A stretch of 52,392 nucleotides of DNA from Terriglobia bacterium (lineage in GTDB: Bacteria > Acidobacteriota > Terriglobia > Bryobacterales > Bryobacteraceae). Under the pieces are notes generated by a model. The model saw nothing but the letters and a program-made list of their open reading frames with translations. It had not been told where the DNA came from and searched no databases. Positions within the stretch are counted from its first letter, which is position 1, and each line of letters starts with the position of its first letter. Shown here one piece after another: positions 41,096 through 49,658 of this stretch. Where the stretch lies: positions 1 to 52,392 of the forward strand of contig JAIQFL010000023.1 in assembly GCA_020073365.1 (NCBI GenBank). The letters run 5' to 3'. Made by a program: the position numbers and the translations under genes.

Positions 41096-42826
41096 ATGAA
41101 ATCACTATCCGTCGTTGTTCTTCTGTCTCTTGGCGCGGCAGCATCGTTTGCGCAGCCTCCCACGATCGGGAACTGCACCGTGCTCCCGGCGAATAATATC
41201 TGGAATACCCCTGTGGATACCTTGCCGGTATTGTCGAACTCCGCTACTTACATCAATGCTATCGGTCCGGCAAAGCCGTTGCATCCGGATTTCGGATCGG
41301 ACCCCAACGGGGGTATTCCATTCGTAACGGTCCTGGGCAGTCAGACCAAGTATCCGGTTACGTTCTCGTATTCCGGTGAAAGCGATCTGGGCCCCTATGC
41401 CGTACCGCTGAATGCGCCCATCGAAGGCGGCAGCGGTAGCACGGGCGACCGGCATGCCATCGCCGTGGATACCGGTAGCTGCATTCTCTACGAGCTGTAC
41501 AGCGCTCTTCCGCAGGCAGCCTCGTGGACGGCGGGTTCAGGCGCAATCTTCGATCTGAAATCCAATGCATTGCGCCCCGCCACCTGGACCTCGGCAGACG
41601 CTGCGGGACTGCCCATCATGCCGGGCCTGGTACGCTACGATGAAGTCGCGTCCGGCGAGATCCGCCACGCGCTGCGCTTCACGGTGCCTTCCACGCTGCG
41701 CGCCTATGTATGGCCGGCGCGTCATTACGCCTCCAGCCTGACGGACCCGATGTACCCGCCGATGGGGCAGCGCTTCCGCCTGAAGGCCAGTTTCGACATA
41801 TCGCCCTACACGGCGGACGTGCAAGTGATCCTGCGCGCCCTGAAGAAATACGGGATGATGATTGCCGACAACGGTTCCGCATGGTATATCACCGGCGAGC
41901 CGGATCCGCGATGGAACGATGACACTCTGGGCAGAATCCGGAACGTACTGGGCTCCGCGTTCGAGGCTGTGGACGTCTCCTCGCTGATGGTGGATCCGAA
42001 TACGGGCCAGGCGCGGCAACCGGGAATCTCCGTTACCGTAACGCCCGGCGCGGCGACGCTTCTGCCCGGCGCGACCCAGCAGTTTGCGGCGACCGTCCAA
42101 AACACCGCCAATCAGTCTGTGACCTGGGCCGTCAACGGCATCCTGGGCGGCAGTTCACCGCTCGGTTTGGTCAGTTCGACCGGCCTCTACACCGCGCCTC
42201 CCCTGGCGCCTTCGCCCGCTACCGTGGCGGTGGAGGCGGCATCGGTGGCGTTCCCGCCGGTCAGCGGGTCGGCGTCAGTGACCATCAAGTATCCCGCTCC
42301 CGCGATCTTGTCCGTCACGCCCAACCCGCTAACGGCCGGCACCTTCACATTGAGTGTGAGCGGCAGTGGCTTCCGCAGCGGAGCAATCGTGAAGCTTGCG
42401 GGCGTCTCGCTCAGCACCACGTTCGTCTCGGCGTCCGGGTTGTCCGCTTCGGGCTCCACCTCCGCCACCGGATCCGCCGTGCCGGTAACGGTTCTCAATC
42501 CCGACGGCCAGGTCTCCGGCGCGTACAACATCTCGGTGGTCGCCAACACGCCGGTTTCGGTCACCGTATCGCCCGCCACGGTCACCGTCCGGCTGAGACA
42601 CGCCACTCAATTCACAGCAACGGTAAAGGGCACCGCCGACAACCGGGTGACATGGCAGGTGAACGGGATCAGTGGCGGGAATGCCAAGCATGGCACGATC
42701 GCGTCCAACGGCCTCTACACCGCTCCCGGAAGCGTCCCTTCCCCAGCAACCGTAACCATCCGCGCGGTAAGCGTCGCCGATTCGACGAAGTCCGGAACCG
42801 CCGCCGTCACGATTACCAGAAGATAG
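41096..42826 (+). CDS. Large secreted protein with Ig-like and IPT/TIG repeats
   Basis: A 576-aa exported protein with signal peptide KSLSVVVLLSLGAAASFAQ. The N-terminal about 290 residues form a domain I do not recognise by name. It begins CTVLPANNIWNTPVDTLPVL, has DRHAIAVDTGSCILYELY, MGQRFRLKASFDISPYTADV and KKYGMMIADNGSAWYITGEP, and ends near GSAFEAVDVSS. It is followed by an Ig-like domain (VTVTPGAATLLPGATQQFAA), an IPT/TIG domain (ILSVTPNPLTAGTFTLSVSG) and a second Ig-like domain (VSVTVSPATVTVRLRHATQF). AAGGAGG lies six bases before the ATG. It probably forms a secreted unit with the GH44 gene 15 bp upstream. Confidence 0.85.
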   Translation: MKSLSVVVLLSLGAAASFAQPPTIGNCTVLPANNIWNTPVDTLPVLSNSATYINAIGPAKPLHPDFGSDPNGGIPFVTVLGSQTKYPVTFSYSGESDLGPYAVPLNAPIEGGSGSTGDRHAIAVDTGSCILYELYSALPQAASWTAGSGAIFDLKSNALRPATWTSADAAGLPIMPGLVRYDEVASGEIRHALRFTVPSTLRAYVWPARHYASSLTDPMYPPMGQRFRLKASFDISPYTADVQVILRALKKYGMMIADNGSAWYITGEPDPRWNDDTLGRIRNVLGSAFEAVDVSSLMVDPNTGQARQPGISVTVTPGAATLLPGATQQFAATVQNTANQSVTWAVNGILGGSSPLGLVSSTGLYTAPPLAPSPATVAVEAASVAFPPVSGSASVTIKYPAPAILSVTPNPLTAGTFTLSVSGSGFRSGAIVKLAGVSLSTTFVSASGLSASGSTSATGSAVPVTVLNPDGQVSGAYNISVVANTPVSVTVSPATVTVRLRHATQFTATVKGTADNRVTWQVNGISGGNAKHGTIASNGLYTAPGSVPSPATVTIRAVSVADSTKSGTAAVTITRR

Positions 42827-43007
42827 TGGCTTTGCGCGGCACTGGCGCTCAAACCGGCGCGCGCAGACCCGTGGGCACAGTCCAGGCTGCCCCCTCTGAG
42901 GGATCACGCAAGAAACAAGTTCACATTTGTCTGTGGCCAATGTGGAACACGTACTCGTCCTTGACGCGTCGGCACGAGTGGCCTGAGCCACGGTGTAGGC
43001 TGAGACG

Positions 43008-44258
43008 CTACCCGATTGCAGCCAGTGCCTGCTCGAAGTCGGCCAGCAGATCGCGCCAGTCTTCGATGCCTGCCGAGACGCGCACCAGGCCGTCCGTGAC
43101 GCCGGATTCCGCCAACTCGGCGGCGCTCATGCCCGAGTGAGTGGTGCTCCTGGGATGGCACGTGAGGGTCTCGACGCCGCCCAGGGATACCGCGTTCTTG
43201 GCGATGCGAACGTGCCGCAGGAATTCGAATGCGGCCTCCTTGCCGCCCTTGAACTCCAGCGAGAAGATCCCGCCCGGATAAGCGCACTGCTTCTCGAAGA
43301 TCCGCTTCTGTTCCGGGTCGCAGAACAGGGTCGGATAGATCACGCGGCTCAAGCGTTTGTGGCCCACCAGCGCCTCGGCGATCCGCTGGGCATTCTTGCT
43401 CTGGCGGTTCATGCGCAATGCCACGGTGGGCAAGCGGCCGTCCAGCATCCAGCACTCATCCGGCTGCAGGATGTTGCCGAACATGCTACGCCGGCTGCGA
43501 ATCTTCCGGATCAACTCGGAGGTCCGGGTGATCGCCACCCCGCCCAACATATCGCTGAAGCCGGAAAGGTACTTGGTGGCCGAGTAGAGCACGATGTCCG
43601 CGCCCCATAGCAGCGGATGCTGGAAGCTCGGACCGAGAAATGTGTTGTCCACCATGATCACGGGCCGATCGGGATGATGCAAGGCGGTGCCGGCGGCGCG
43701 CTCGATATCGGTCATGATGAGGGTCGGGTTGGCCGGGGTCTCCAGGTACACGATGCAGCAGTTCCGCGCCGAACGAATGGCTTGGTCGATGCGAGCGGCG
43801 TCTCCGGAGGGCACCGCAATGCCGCGCACGCCGAAAGGCTCGAGGAACGTGTGGATGAGGCCCGTAGTGCCGCCGTATAACGGCGTGGTGTACACGATGG
43901 TGCTGTCGGGCTTCGCGAACGCGAAGAAGGCCGTCATTATAGCCGCCATGCCGGAATTGAAAACCGCGGCCTCGCGTGCGCCTGGTTCGAGCGGCACGAT
44001 CTGGTCTTCCAGGATTTCCGCGTTGGGATGAGAGAACCGCGAGTAGATCAGGTCGGCGCGTTCACCATCGGCGGGCTTGAACTTCCCGGTGGTGATCGCA
44101 AACGCGTGTTCCGCCGCCTCGGGGCTCACAAAAGCGTAAGTCGAACTGCGAAAGACCGCCGGTCGCGCCGAACCGAACGACAAGCTGGGGTCGAAGCCCC
44201 GCGTGAGCACCGCAGTCCGCGGCCGCAAATCGCCATGACCATTCCCAAGATCCGCCAT
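43008..44258 (-). CDS. Cys/Met-metabolism PLP enzyme (cystathionine gamma-synthase or methionine gamma-lyase type)
   Basis: A 416-aa fold-type I PLP enzyme. VYTTPLYGGTTGLI, MVDNTFLGPSFQHPLLWGAD, and the PLP Lys in VLYSATKYLSGFSDMLGG are the class signature. The closing SLGGVETLTCHPRSTTHSGM and GLVRVSAGIEDWRDLLADFE are typical too. Because a Cys is present in CHPRSTTH, gamma-lyase, gamma-synthase and O-acetylhomoserine activities cannot be told apart by eye. GGAGG lies six bases before the ATG at 44258. The short leader shows no SAM-riboswitch fold. Stands alone on the minus strand. Confidence 0.92.
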   Translation of the reverse strand: MADLGNGHGDLRPRTAVLTRGFDPSLSFGSARPAVFRSSTYAFVSPEAAEHAFAITTGKFKPADGERADLIYSRFSHPNAEILEDQIVPLEPGAREAAVFNSGMAAIMTAFFAFAKPDSTIVYTTPLYGGTTGLIHTFLEPFGVRGIAVPSGDAARIDQAIRSARNCCIVYLETPANPTLIMTDIERAAGTALHHPDRPVIMVDNTFLGPSFQHPLLWGADIVLYSATKYLSGFSDMLGGVAITRTSELIRKIRSRRSMFGNILQPDECWMLDGRLPTVALRMNRQSKNAQRIAEALVGHKRLSRVIYPTLFCDPEQKRIFEKQCAYPGGIFSLEFKGGKEAAFEFLRHVRIAKNAVSLGGVETLTCHPRSTTHSGMSAAELAESGVTDGLVRVSAGIEDWRDLLADFEQALAAIG

Positions 44259-44325
44259 AAAAGGCCTCCACCACGAGTGTAGCCCTGAGCGGGGTGTATG
44301 CACAACCGGAAAGTGGTGGTGGGCC

Positions 44326-44730
44326 TCACTTCTGGGGAAAGCAGGCCTTGGAAGCGTCGAATTCGCGCCTGGTCATTCGAACCACCACTTCCTTGACAAT
44401 CCCGTGGTCGTCCTTGACGATTTGCGCGGTGGGAGTGTCCTTCTCATCATTCACTACCACGCGATAGCGAACTTTCTGATAGAGCCCCATCTTGCCTTTG
44501 CCGTATTCGGCGCTGCCATAGAAATAATACAGGGCCGTGGCGCCGCTGCGGTCGGCCTTTTCCGATTTCCAAAAGTAAGCGCCGCACGGCTCGTCTTCTT
44601 TGTAGAGCTGCTTGCCCGGCTTGATCTTTTGAATGGCGTTCTCCTTCTCCGGCGCATAGTCGTCCGTCTGTGAGAAGCCGTGGGCCCAAAGCACCAGCCA
44701 GGGAATCAGAGCATACCGCGCAATCCTCAT
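44326..44730 (-). CDS. Small secreted protein of unknown function
   Basis: A 134-aa exported protein with signal YALIPWLVLWAHGFSQ. The mature part reads PGKQLYKEDEPCGAYFWKSE, ATALYYFYGSAEYGKG, YRVVVNDEKDTPTAQIVKDD and ends REFDASKACFPQK. Two Cys could form a disulfide. I do not recognise the family. AAGGA lies about ten bases upstream of the chosen ATG; an ATG twelve codons earlier is possible. Confidence 0.65.
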   Translation of the reverse strand: MRIARYALIPWLVLWAHGFSQTDDYAPEKENAIQKIKPGKQLYKEDEPCGAYFWKSEKADRSGATALYYFYGSAEYGKGKMGLYQKVRYRVVVNDEKDTPTAQIVKDDHGIVKEVVVRMTRREFDASKACFPQK

Positions 44731-44844
44731 GTCGAATTCGTCCTTCCAGATGTGGACACCATGCATCGTCCCGAAGTTCCCCGAATATGTGGGAACTTCA
44801 GAGGTGATGCGGGAGCCTGATGGAGGAACGTCCCAAAGGAATAA

Positions 44845-44872
44845 GACAGACGACAAAAAGCGATCGTCTGTC
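44845..44872 (+). repeat. GACAGACG palindromic repeat, copy 4
   Basis: GACAGACGA (44845-44853) and TCGTCTGTC (44864-44872) flank caaaaagcga, followed by CCACTG. It lies in the intergenic stretch upstream of the secreted-protein gene on the minus strand. Confidence 0.8.
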
Positions 44873-44894
44873 CCACTGACGCCAGATAGCCCTT

Positions 44895-45128
44895 TTGGCT
44901 GATAGCATCTTGGCGACGATCGTCTCACAATTGTTATGGATGCAGGATCCCGGCAGACCAAGGATCGTCGACCGCGCCAAGGAACTCCTCTGGGTCATCG
45001 CCCGATGTGATGTTGAAGATGTTCAGGCCCACCGCAGCGCCGCGCTGGAGCGGCTACGCGATCTGGAATCGCGCGCCGCTGAATTGAGGATTCCCGATCT
45101 TTACCGGGAGGTCGTGCAAGCGGAGTAG
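44895..45128 (+). CDS. Small hypothetical protein
   Basis: An open frame of 77 codons: SILATIVSQLLWMQDPGRPR, IVDRAKELLWVIARCDVEDV, QAHRSAALERLRDLESRAAE, then LRIPDLYREVVQAE. The helical, charged character is plausible for a small cytosolic protein. There is no ribosome site for the TTG at 44895; an ATG at 44940 is an alternative. It lies 12 bp before the next gene on the same strand. Real status is uncertain. Confidence 0.4.
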   Translation: MADSILATIVSQLLWMQDPGRPRIVDRAKELLWVIARCDVEDVQAHRSAALERLRDLESRAAELRIPDLYREVVQAE

Positions 45129-45140
45129 TGGGTCGGCTAG

Positions 45141-45476
45141 ATGCCCAGATCTCGGATCACGGCAGGTGTCATCCTCGTCACCCTTACGCTGTTCACCCTC
45201 GGAGCCGGACCTAAAGGCTTGGTGTGGCAGTCTGGACGGATTGTCTCCATGAAAGAAGATGCGCTCGATCGGGATGGCGATGTCACCTCTTACGTCTATG
45301 GCGTGCGCGGAAAGGACCGCACGTACGTGGTGGCGGTCTCCACACCGCTCAAGGCCTACATCCACAGCACAGTGAAATTCGCCGTGGACAAGACCACGCT
45401 GTACATCCAGGACCTCGATGACAAGCTTCGAAAAGCCTGCATTATCGAGCAATTGGAGGCCACACCCCGGCATTAG
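45141..45476 (+). CDS. Small exported protein of unknown function
   Basis: A 111-aa protein with an N-terminal hydrophobic signal (ITAGVILVTLTLFTLG). The mature part is beta-rich: GLVWQSGRIVSMKEDALDRD, TSYVYGVRGKDRTYVVAVST, FAVDKTTLYIQDLDDKL. It resembles unannotated acidobacterial secreted proteins; function unknown. It is followed by 134 bp with no gene. Confidence 0.65.
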   Translation: MPRSRITAGVILVTLTLFTLGAGPKGLVWQSGRIVSMKEDALDRDGDVTSYVYGVRGKDRTYVVAVSTPLKAYIHSTVKFAVDKTTLYIQDLDDKLRKACIIEQLEATPRH

Positions 45477-45610
45477 GGGCCCGGCTTATTGCTGGAAGCG
45501 GGCGATACCAGCCGGCATGGATTTTCACGATTGCGTTCACCTTTTTCACCATCTGCTGTTTTACATTGATATGAGGGGTTCAAACCATCTCAAAAGAGGG
45601 GTAAGCGGTT

Positions 45611-46390
45611 TTGCGTTATCTCATCGCGGCTCTGATTCTCCTTGGCCCGAGCACAGTGGGTCTGCGCGCCCAGGGCAACTACGAAGTACAGGTGTACGGT
45701 TCGGACCTGGTGACCCCTAAAGTCACCATGGTCGAGTTGCACAGCAATTTCACCGCAAGCGGGACCAAGGGGGTGTTCGATGGCGTCCTCCCGACCAATC
45801 ACGCCGAGCACGAGACGGTGGAAATCACGCACGGGTTCAACGAGTGGTTCGAGTGCGGGTTTTACATTTTCACCAGCATTCAATCGGACGGCGGTTGGTA
45901 TTACGTAGGGTCGCACATCCGCCCGCGCTTCTCGGTGCCGGAGCGCTACCATTTGCCGGTAGGCTTGAGCATCTCCAACGAGATCGGGTGGCAGAGGCCC
46001 AACTTTTCGCTGGATACATGGACTTGGGAAATTCGGCCGATCGTGGACAAGAAGATCGACAAGTGGTACTTGGCTTTCAATCCGACATTCGACAGGTCGT
46101 TCCATGGCCCTTCGAAGCCGAACGGCTTCGAGTTTTCACCGAACATCAAATTCAGCTACGACGTGACAAAAAAAATAGCGGCGGGCGTGGAATACTACGG
46201 AGCCTATGGCCCAGTCACAGGTTTTGATCCGCTGCGCGATCAGCAACAGCAGATCCTGCCGGCGGTGGACGTGGATTTCGGCAAGAATTGGGAATTCAAT
46301 TTTGGCGTAGGAGTGGGAGTAACGCAAGCCACCGACCACCTGCTGATCAAGGCGATCCTAGGTTACCGGTTCAACAATCATAAGGATTAG
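45611..46390 (+). CDS. Exported beta-rich protein, likely outer-membrane barrel
   Basis: A 259-aa protein with signal RYLIAALILLGPSTVGL. Alternating strands such as EITHGFNEWFECGFYIFTSI, YVGSHIRPRFSVP, VGLSISNEIGWQRP, FSPNIKFSYDVTKKIAAGVE and the end IKAILGYRFNNHKD look like an 8- to 12-strand outer-membrane barrel. The function is unknown. The start is TTG after GAGGGG about eight to ten bases upstream. A GGGGCC-rich block lies between it and the convergent next gene. Confidence 0.75.
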   Translation: MRYLIAALILLGPSTVGLRAQGNYEVQVYGSDLVTPKVTMVELHSNFTASGTKGVFDGVLPTNHAEHETVEITHGFNEWFECGFYIFTSIQSDGGWYYVGSHIRPRFSVPERYHLPVGLSISNEIGWQRPNFSLDTWTWEIRPIVDKKIDKWYLAFNPTFDRSFHGPSKPNGFEFSPNIKFSYDVTKKIAAGVEYYGAYGPVTGFDPLRDQQQQILPAVDVDFGKNWEFNFGVGVGVTQATDHLLIKAILGYRFNNHKD

Positions 46391-46446
46391 GGGCCCAGGG
46401 GCCGGGGGCCAGGGGGCCGGTGGCCCGGTCGTCAGGGGCCCGGGTT
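46390..46446. repeat. GGGGCC-rich low-complexity block between convergent genes
   Basis: A degenerate array of ggggcc/ggggccggg units with several G-runs, flanked by CCCGGGTT/ACCCGGG inverted parts. It separates two convergent genes and could form strong hairpins or G-quadruplexes that stop transcription from both sides. Confidence 0.6.
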
Positions 46447-46927
46447 AATCGGACCCGGGTTGAGCGGCTCCCAGCGCGCGTTTTCGCGCCTCCACCCAGA
46501 CGGGGAAGACTTCCGGATGCTCCAGCCAGACAAGCATCCACTGCGCCATTTCCTTTTTTTGCTGCTGTTTCTCTGGAGTGGTGCCGGGGTTCTGCGCCAG
46601 GAACTTCGCGCGATCCTTGGCGCCGATCACCTGGCGCCGGCAGTAACGGGCGCGCTCGCGGCTGCCCGCTGCCACAGCCTCCGCATAGACCCGCTCCATC
46701 TCGCGCAACGATTCCTCCAACTCCTCGAAGGTGTGCTGGCGGATGCCGGCGAAGGGCTGTTCGAAGGGCAGACCAGTAGCGCGGAGGAGATCGCGCAAGT
46801 AGCTTTCGGAGATGGGCGCCAGGCGCAATAGCAGTTCGCCCCACACGATTCCCGTGATGACCGGCGGGCGCTCCGCAGCCACATACTCGCGCAATCGCTG
46901 CCTCGCCGATTTACCTCCGGAGGCCAC
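46445..46927 (-). CDS. Hypothetical protein after mltG
   Basis: A protein of up to 160 aa: SARQRLREYVAAERPPVITG, IVWGELLLRLAPISESYLRD, LLRATGLPFEQPFAGI, EELEESLREMERVYAEAVAA, then GAKDRAKFLAQNPGTTPEKQ and EHPEVFPVWVEARKRA. Mostly helical. I do not recognise a named domain; the pattern looks like a conserved acidobacterial protein. GTG at 46927 overlaps the mltG end by 17 bases; a TTG at 46894 behind GAGG is an alternative start. Third gene of the ruvX-mltG operon. Confidence 0.65.
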   Translation of the reverse strand: MASGGKSARQRLREYVAAERPPVITGIVWGELLLRLAPISESYLRDLLRATGLPFEQPFAGIRQHTFEELEESLREMERVYAEAVAAGSRERARYCRRQVIGAKDRAKFLAQNPGTTPEKQQQKKEMAQWMLVWLEHPEVFPVWVEARKRALGAAQPGSD

Positions 46928-47897
46928 GGCGGTACTTCTCGGTCGCGGCTTCGTGCTCCGCAATGTTGTTGGAAAACGTGTGGCCGCCCGAGCCGTCGGG
47001 CCGCAGCACGAAATAGAGCGCCCGCGAGCCGGCGGGGTTCAGGACCGCGCGGATGGAGGCCAGCCCCGGATTAGCAATCGGGCCCGGCGGCAGTCCCGTG
47101 TGGCGGTAGGTGTTGTAGAGGCTCTCGCTCTCCAGGTCGGATCGGTAGATCTTCAGGGGCTCACCCGGATGCCGGTCGAGCAAGAGCGCGGCGTAGATGG
47201 TGGTGGGATCGCAATCCAGCTTCATCCCGATTCTCAGCCGGTTTTCAAACACGGCGGCGATCCGCGGACGGTCTTCGGCCAGTTTGCTCTCCTTCTCCAC
47301 CAGGGATGCCATGGTGACAGTGTTGTGCACGTCGGCGTTGGTGGAAAGGCTTCGCCAAGCCTCGCGGAACTTCCCGGTCATGATGCGGCAGAGCAGGTCC
47401 GGGGTTGTGTGGCGGCCGAGTCTGTAGGTGTCCGGAAACAAGTAGCCTTCGAGCGTGGGGGCTTGTGGGTCCAGGTTGCCGATCAGCGCCGGGTTGCGCG
47501 CGGCCGCCAGGAACTGGGCAGCCGGGAAGAGCCCGAGTTGCTCGGCGGCGGCCGCAATATCGAATATGTTCCTGCCTTCCGTCACCACTAGCTCGACGTA
47601 GAAGATGTCGCCGCGCGCGATGCGGTCGTACACTTCGAACGGCGAGGCCGGACGGGCGAAACGGTATTCGCCCGCCTGCAGCACCTGCTCGCTCTTCAGC
47701 ACGCGCGCGGCGAGGAAATCCCAGCGGGTCCGGACCACTCCAGCCTTCGCCAGCAGATCCGCAACCTCGCCGGTGGAGGTGCCGTGCGGGATATCGACGA
47801 AGACTTCGCCTGCGAAGCCCTGGTACGACGTGGACCGCCAGACCAGCACGATAGCCAGGAGCAGGACCAGCAGGGCAATAAAGCGAAGGAACCTCAT
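46911..47897 (-). CDS. mltG: Endolytic murein transglycosylase
   Basis: A 328-aa single-pass inner-membrane enzyme that cuts nascent peptidoglycan strands and releases them from the synthase. One N-terminal helix (FIALLVLLLAIVLVW) is followed by a LysM-like region (VFVDIPHGTSTGEVADLLAK) and the YceG domain with LEGYLFPDTYRLG and the catalytic Glu in TMASLVEKESKLAEDRPRIA, then LDCDPTTIYAALL and YNTYRHTGLPPGPIANPGLA. The ATG overlaps the ruvX stop (ATGA). Confidence 0.96.
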   Translation of the reverse strand: MRFLRFIALLVLLLAIVLVWRSTSYQGFAGEVFVDIPHGTSTGEVADLLAKAGVVRTRWDFLAARVLKSEQVLQAGEYRFARPASPFEVYDRIARGDIFYVELVVTEGRNIFDIAAAAEQLGLFPAAQFLAAARNPALIGNLDPQAPTLEGYLFPDTYRLGRHTTPDLLCRIMTGKFREAWRSLSTNADVHNTVTMASLVEKESKLAEDRPRIAAVFENRLRIGMKLDCDPTTIYAALLLDRHPGEPLKIYRSDLESESLYNTYRHTGLPPGPIANPGLASIRAVLNPAGSRALYFVLRPDGSGGHTFSNNIAEHEAATEKYRRGLRR

Positions 47898-48316
47898 AGC
47901 GAATCCAGATAGCTTTGCAGCAGGATTACGGCCGAGAGCCGGTCCACGGCGGCGGCGCGCTTTTCGATACTGATGCCGCTGGCGCGGAGTACGCGGCCGG
48001 CCTCCACGCTGGTGAGGCGCTCGTCCCAGAACTTCACGGGAAGGCCGATGCGCGTTTCGATGGCGGCGGCGAACTCGCGCACCCACGCGGATTGCCGGCC
48101 CTCGGCGCCGCGCATGCCGATGGGATTGCCCATCAGGATGAGACCCACTTCGCGCTCCCGGATGACGTGCTCCAGCACCGCCAGGTCAGTGCGCTTGTTG
48201 GTGCGTACCAGGTTGGGCAGACCTTGGGCAGTAATACCCAGGGGATCGCTGATGGCAAGGCCTATCCGCTTCTTACCCAGATCCAGGGCCAGGATGCGGA
48301 GGTTCGTGGGTGTCAA
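47894..48316 (-). CDS. ruvX: Holliday-junction resolvase-like protein RuvX/YqgF
   Basis: A 140-aa RNase H-fold protein. LRILALDLGKKRIGLAISDP, LILMGNPIGMRGAEGRQSAW, FWDERLTSVEAGRVL and the terminal AVDRLSAVILLQSYLDS are the family motifs, with acids in LDLG, DERLTS and the C-terminal D. YqgF proteins process the 5' end of pre-16S rRNA in E. coli, and a resolvase role has also been proposed. The start is TTG. It is first of an operon with mltG, an arrangement found in many bacteria. Confidence 0.95.
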   Translation of the reverse strand: MTPTNLRILALDLGKKRIGLAISDPLGITAQGLPNLVRTNKRTDLAVLEHVIREREVGLILMGNPIGMRGAEGRQSAWVREFAAAIETRIGLPVKFWDERLTSVEAGRVLRASGISIEKRAAAVDRLSAVILLQSYLDSL

Positions 48317-48374
48317 CTCAATTTTATTATAGACGCCGCCATGTTACAGTCGAAACAAGGGTTGCCTTTGCGCC

Positions 48375-49556
48375 GTGGCGCTGATCATCAAGCCTCACAA
48401 CAGCACAACGAAAGCCGTACGGGAAGCGCGGCATCTCGCTCTGCCGATCGTGGCGATGGGCGTGATCATCGCGATTCTGTACTTCGGGCGACTCTTCTTT
48501 ATCACCTCGATCGTCGCGGTGACCATCGCGTTCATCCTGGAGCCGTTTGTGGCCTTGCTCATGCGCCTCCGGTTTCCGCGGAGCCTCGCCAGCTTCGTGG
48601 TTTGCAGCATCGCCCTGCTGTTTCTTTACGTCATCGGAATGGGCGCCTATTCCCAGCTTTCGTCAATCTACGGGGATTTGCCCAAGTACGGGCAGCGTAT
48701 CGGAGACATCGTCGATGACGTGCGGCAAAGGGTCCTGGGGATGGAGGATCGGACGTATCAGTTGGTTGTGCCGGCCCGCCAAAGGCAGCAGGAGCAGGAT
48801 CGCCTCCGCGCGCAGCAGCAGGCCGAACTGGCGCGCAAGCGGAGCAAGAAGGTGGAGCCGGTGGTGCCGGCGGCGGTACCGGGCGCCATCCCGGAAGTGC
48901 GGATTCACGAGGAGAGTACGGCGATCGGCGACTATATCTATTCGCGCCTCAGCTCGTTTTACCAGCTTCTCCTGATGATCTCTTTCGTTCCGTTCCTGGT
49001 GTATTTCATGCTGAGCTGGCGCGACCACATCAATCGCAGCTTTCTGCAGTTCTTTCACGGGGAAGACCGGCTGATTGCAGCACGCAGCCTGCAAGGGATT
49101 GCGGATATGGTGCGCGCCTTCGTGGTGGGAAACTTCCTGCTGGGGCTGCTGCTGGCGATGATCAGCTCCACCATGTTCTGGGCCATGCACCTGCCGTATC
49201 CGCTGCTGGTGGGGCCCTTGAGCGGCTTCCTGAGCCTGGTGCCGTACGTGGGGTTGCCGCTGGCGATGGTGCCGCCGCTGTTCGCGGCCCTCGCGGTAAA
49301 CCAGGTACCGACGTATGTCCTGGTGGTGGTTTTGGTCGCTTTGCTGCACCTGTTCGCGCTGAACCTGCTCTACCCCAAGATCGTGGGATCGAGGGTGCAT
49401 CTGAACCCCTTGGTAGTGACGTTTTCGCTGATGCTATGGGGTTTTTTGTGGGACGCCCCGGGCCTCATCCTGGCCATTCCGTTGACCGCGGGCCTTAAAG
49501 CGGTTTGCGACCACGTCAAAGGCCTGCGGCAGATCGGGAAGTTTCTGGGAGACTAG
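48375..49556 (+). CDS. AI-2E/PerM-family transporter
   Basis: A 393-aa membrane protein of the PerM/TqsA family with about eight helices. ALPIVAMGVIIAILYFGRLF opens the first pair, and the long loop (EDRTYQLVVPARQRQQEQDR, then AELARKRSKKVEPVVP) is a charged, Gln/Arg-rich insertion. The C-terminal half holds VVGNFLLGLLLAMISSTMFW, FLSLVPYVGLPLAMVPPLFA and NPLVVTFSLMLWGFLW, the conserved PerM core. Members export the quorum signal AI-2 or act as Na+/H+ antiporters. Starts with GTG; divergent from ruvX. Confidence 0.92.
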   Translation: MALIIKPHNSTTKAVREARHLALPIVAMGVIIAILYFGRLFFITSIVAVTIAFILEPFVALLMRLRFPRSLASFVVCSIALLFLYVIGMGAYSQLSSIYGDLPKYGQRIGDIVDDVRQRVLGMEDRTYQLVVPARQRQQEQDRLRAQQQAELARKRSKKVEPVVPAAVPGAIPEVRIHEESTAIGDYIYSRLSSFYQLLLMISFVPFLVYFMLSWRDHINRSFLQFFHGEDRLIAARSLQGIADMVRAFVVGNFLLGLLLAMISSTMFWAMHLPYPLLVGPLSGFLSLVPYVGLPLAMVPPLFAALAVNQVPTYVLVVVLVALLHLFALNLLYPKIVGSRVHLNPLVVTFSLMLWGFLWDAPGLILAIPLTAGLKAVCDHVKGLRQIGKFLGD

Positions 49557-49626
49557 TGGGGCATGCCTTAGCTTGCCGGCCTTGAAGTATGGGAATCCAG
49601 GCAAGCTAAAGCATGCCCCACCTTGG
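49557..49626. repeat. Palindrome of GGGGCATGC/GCATGCCCC arms
   Basis: tggggcatgccttagcttgcc (49558-49578) pairs with ggcaagctaaagcatgcccca (49602-49622) over about 20 bases with one mismatch, around a 23-base loop. It lies between the AI-2E gene and pta, and the right arm recurs at about 33630-33650. Confidence 0.8.
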
Positions 49627-49658
49627 CTGCTACCTGTTAGACTCAGATTTCCGACGCC

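Noticed and set aside
44259..44330. Possible SAM riboswitch before the Cys/Met enzyme gene
   Set aside because: The leader is too short and lacks the paired elements of known SAM riboswitches.
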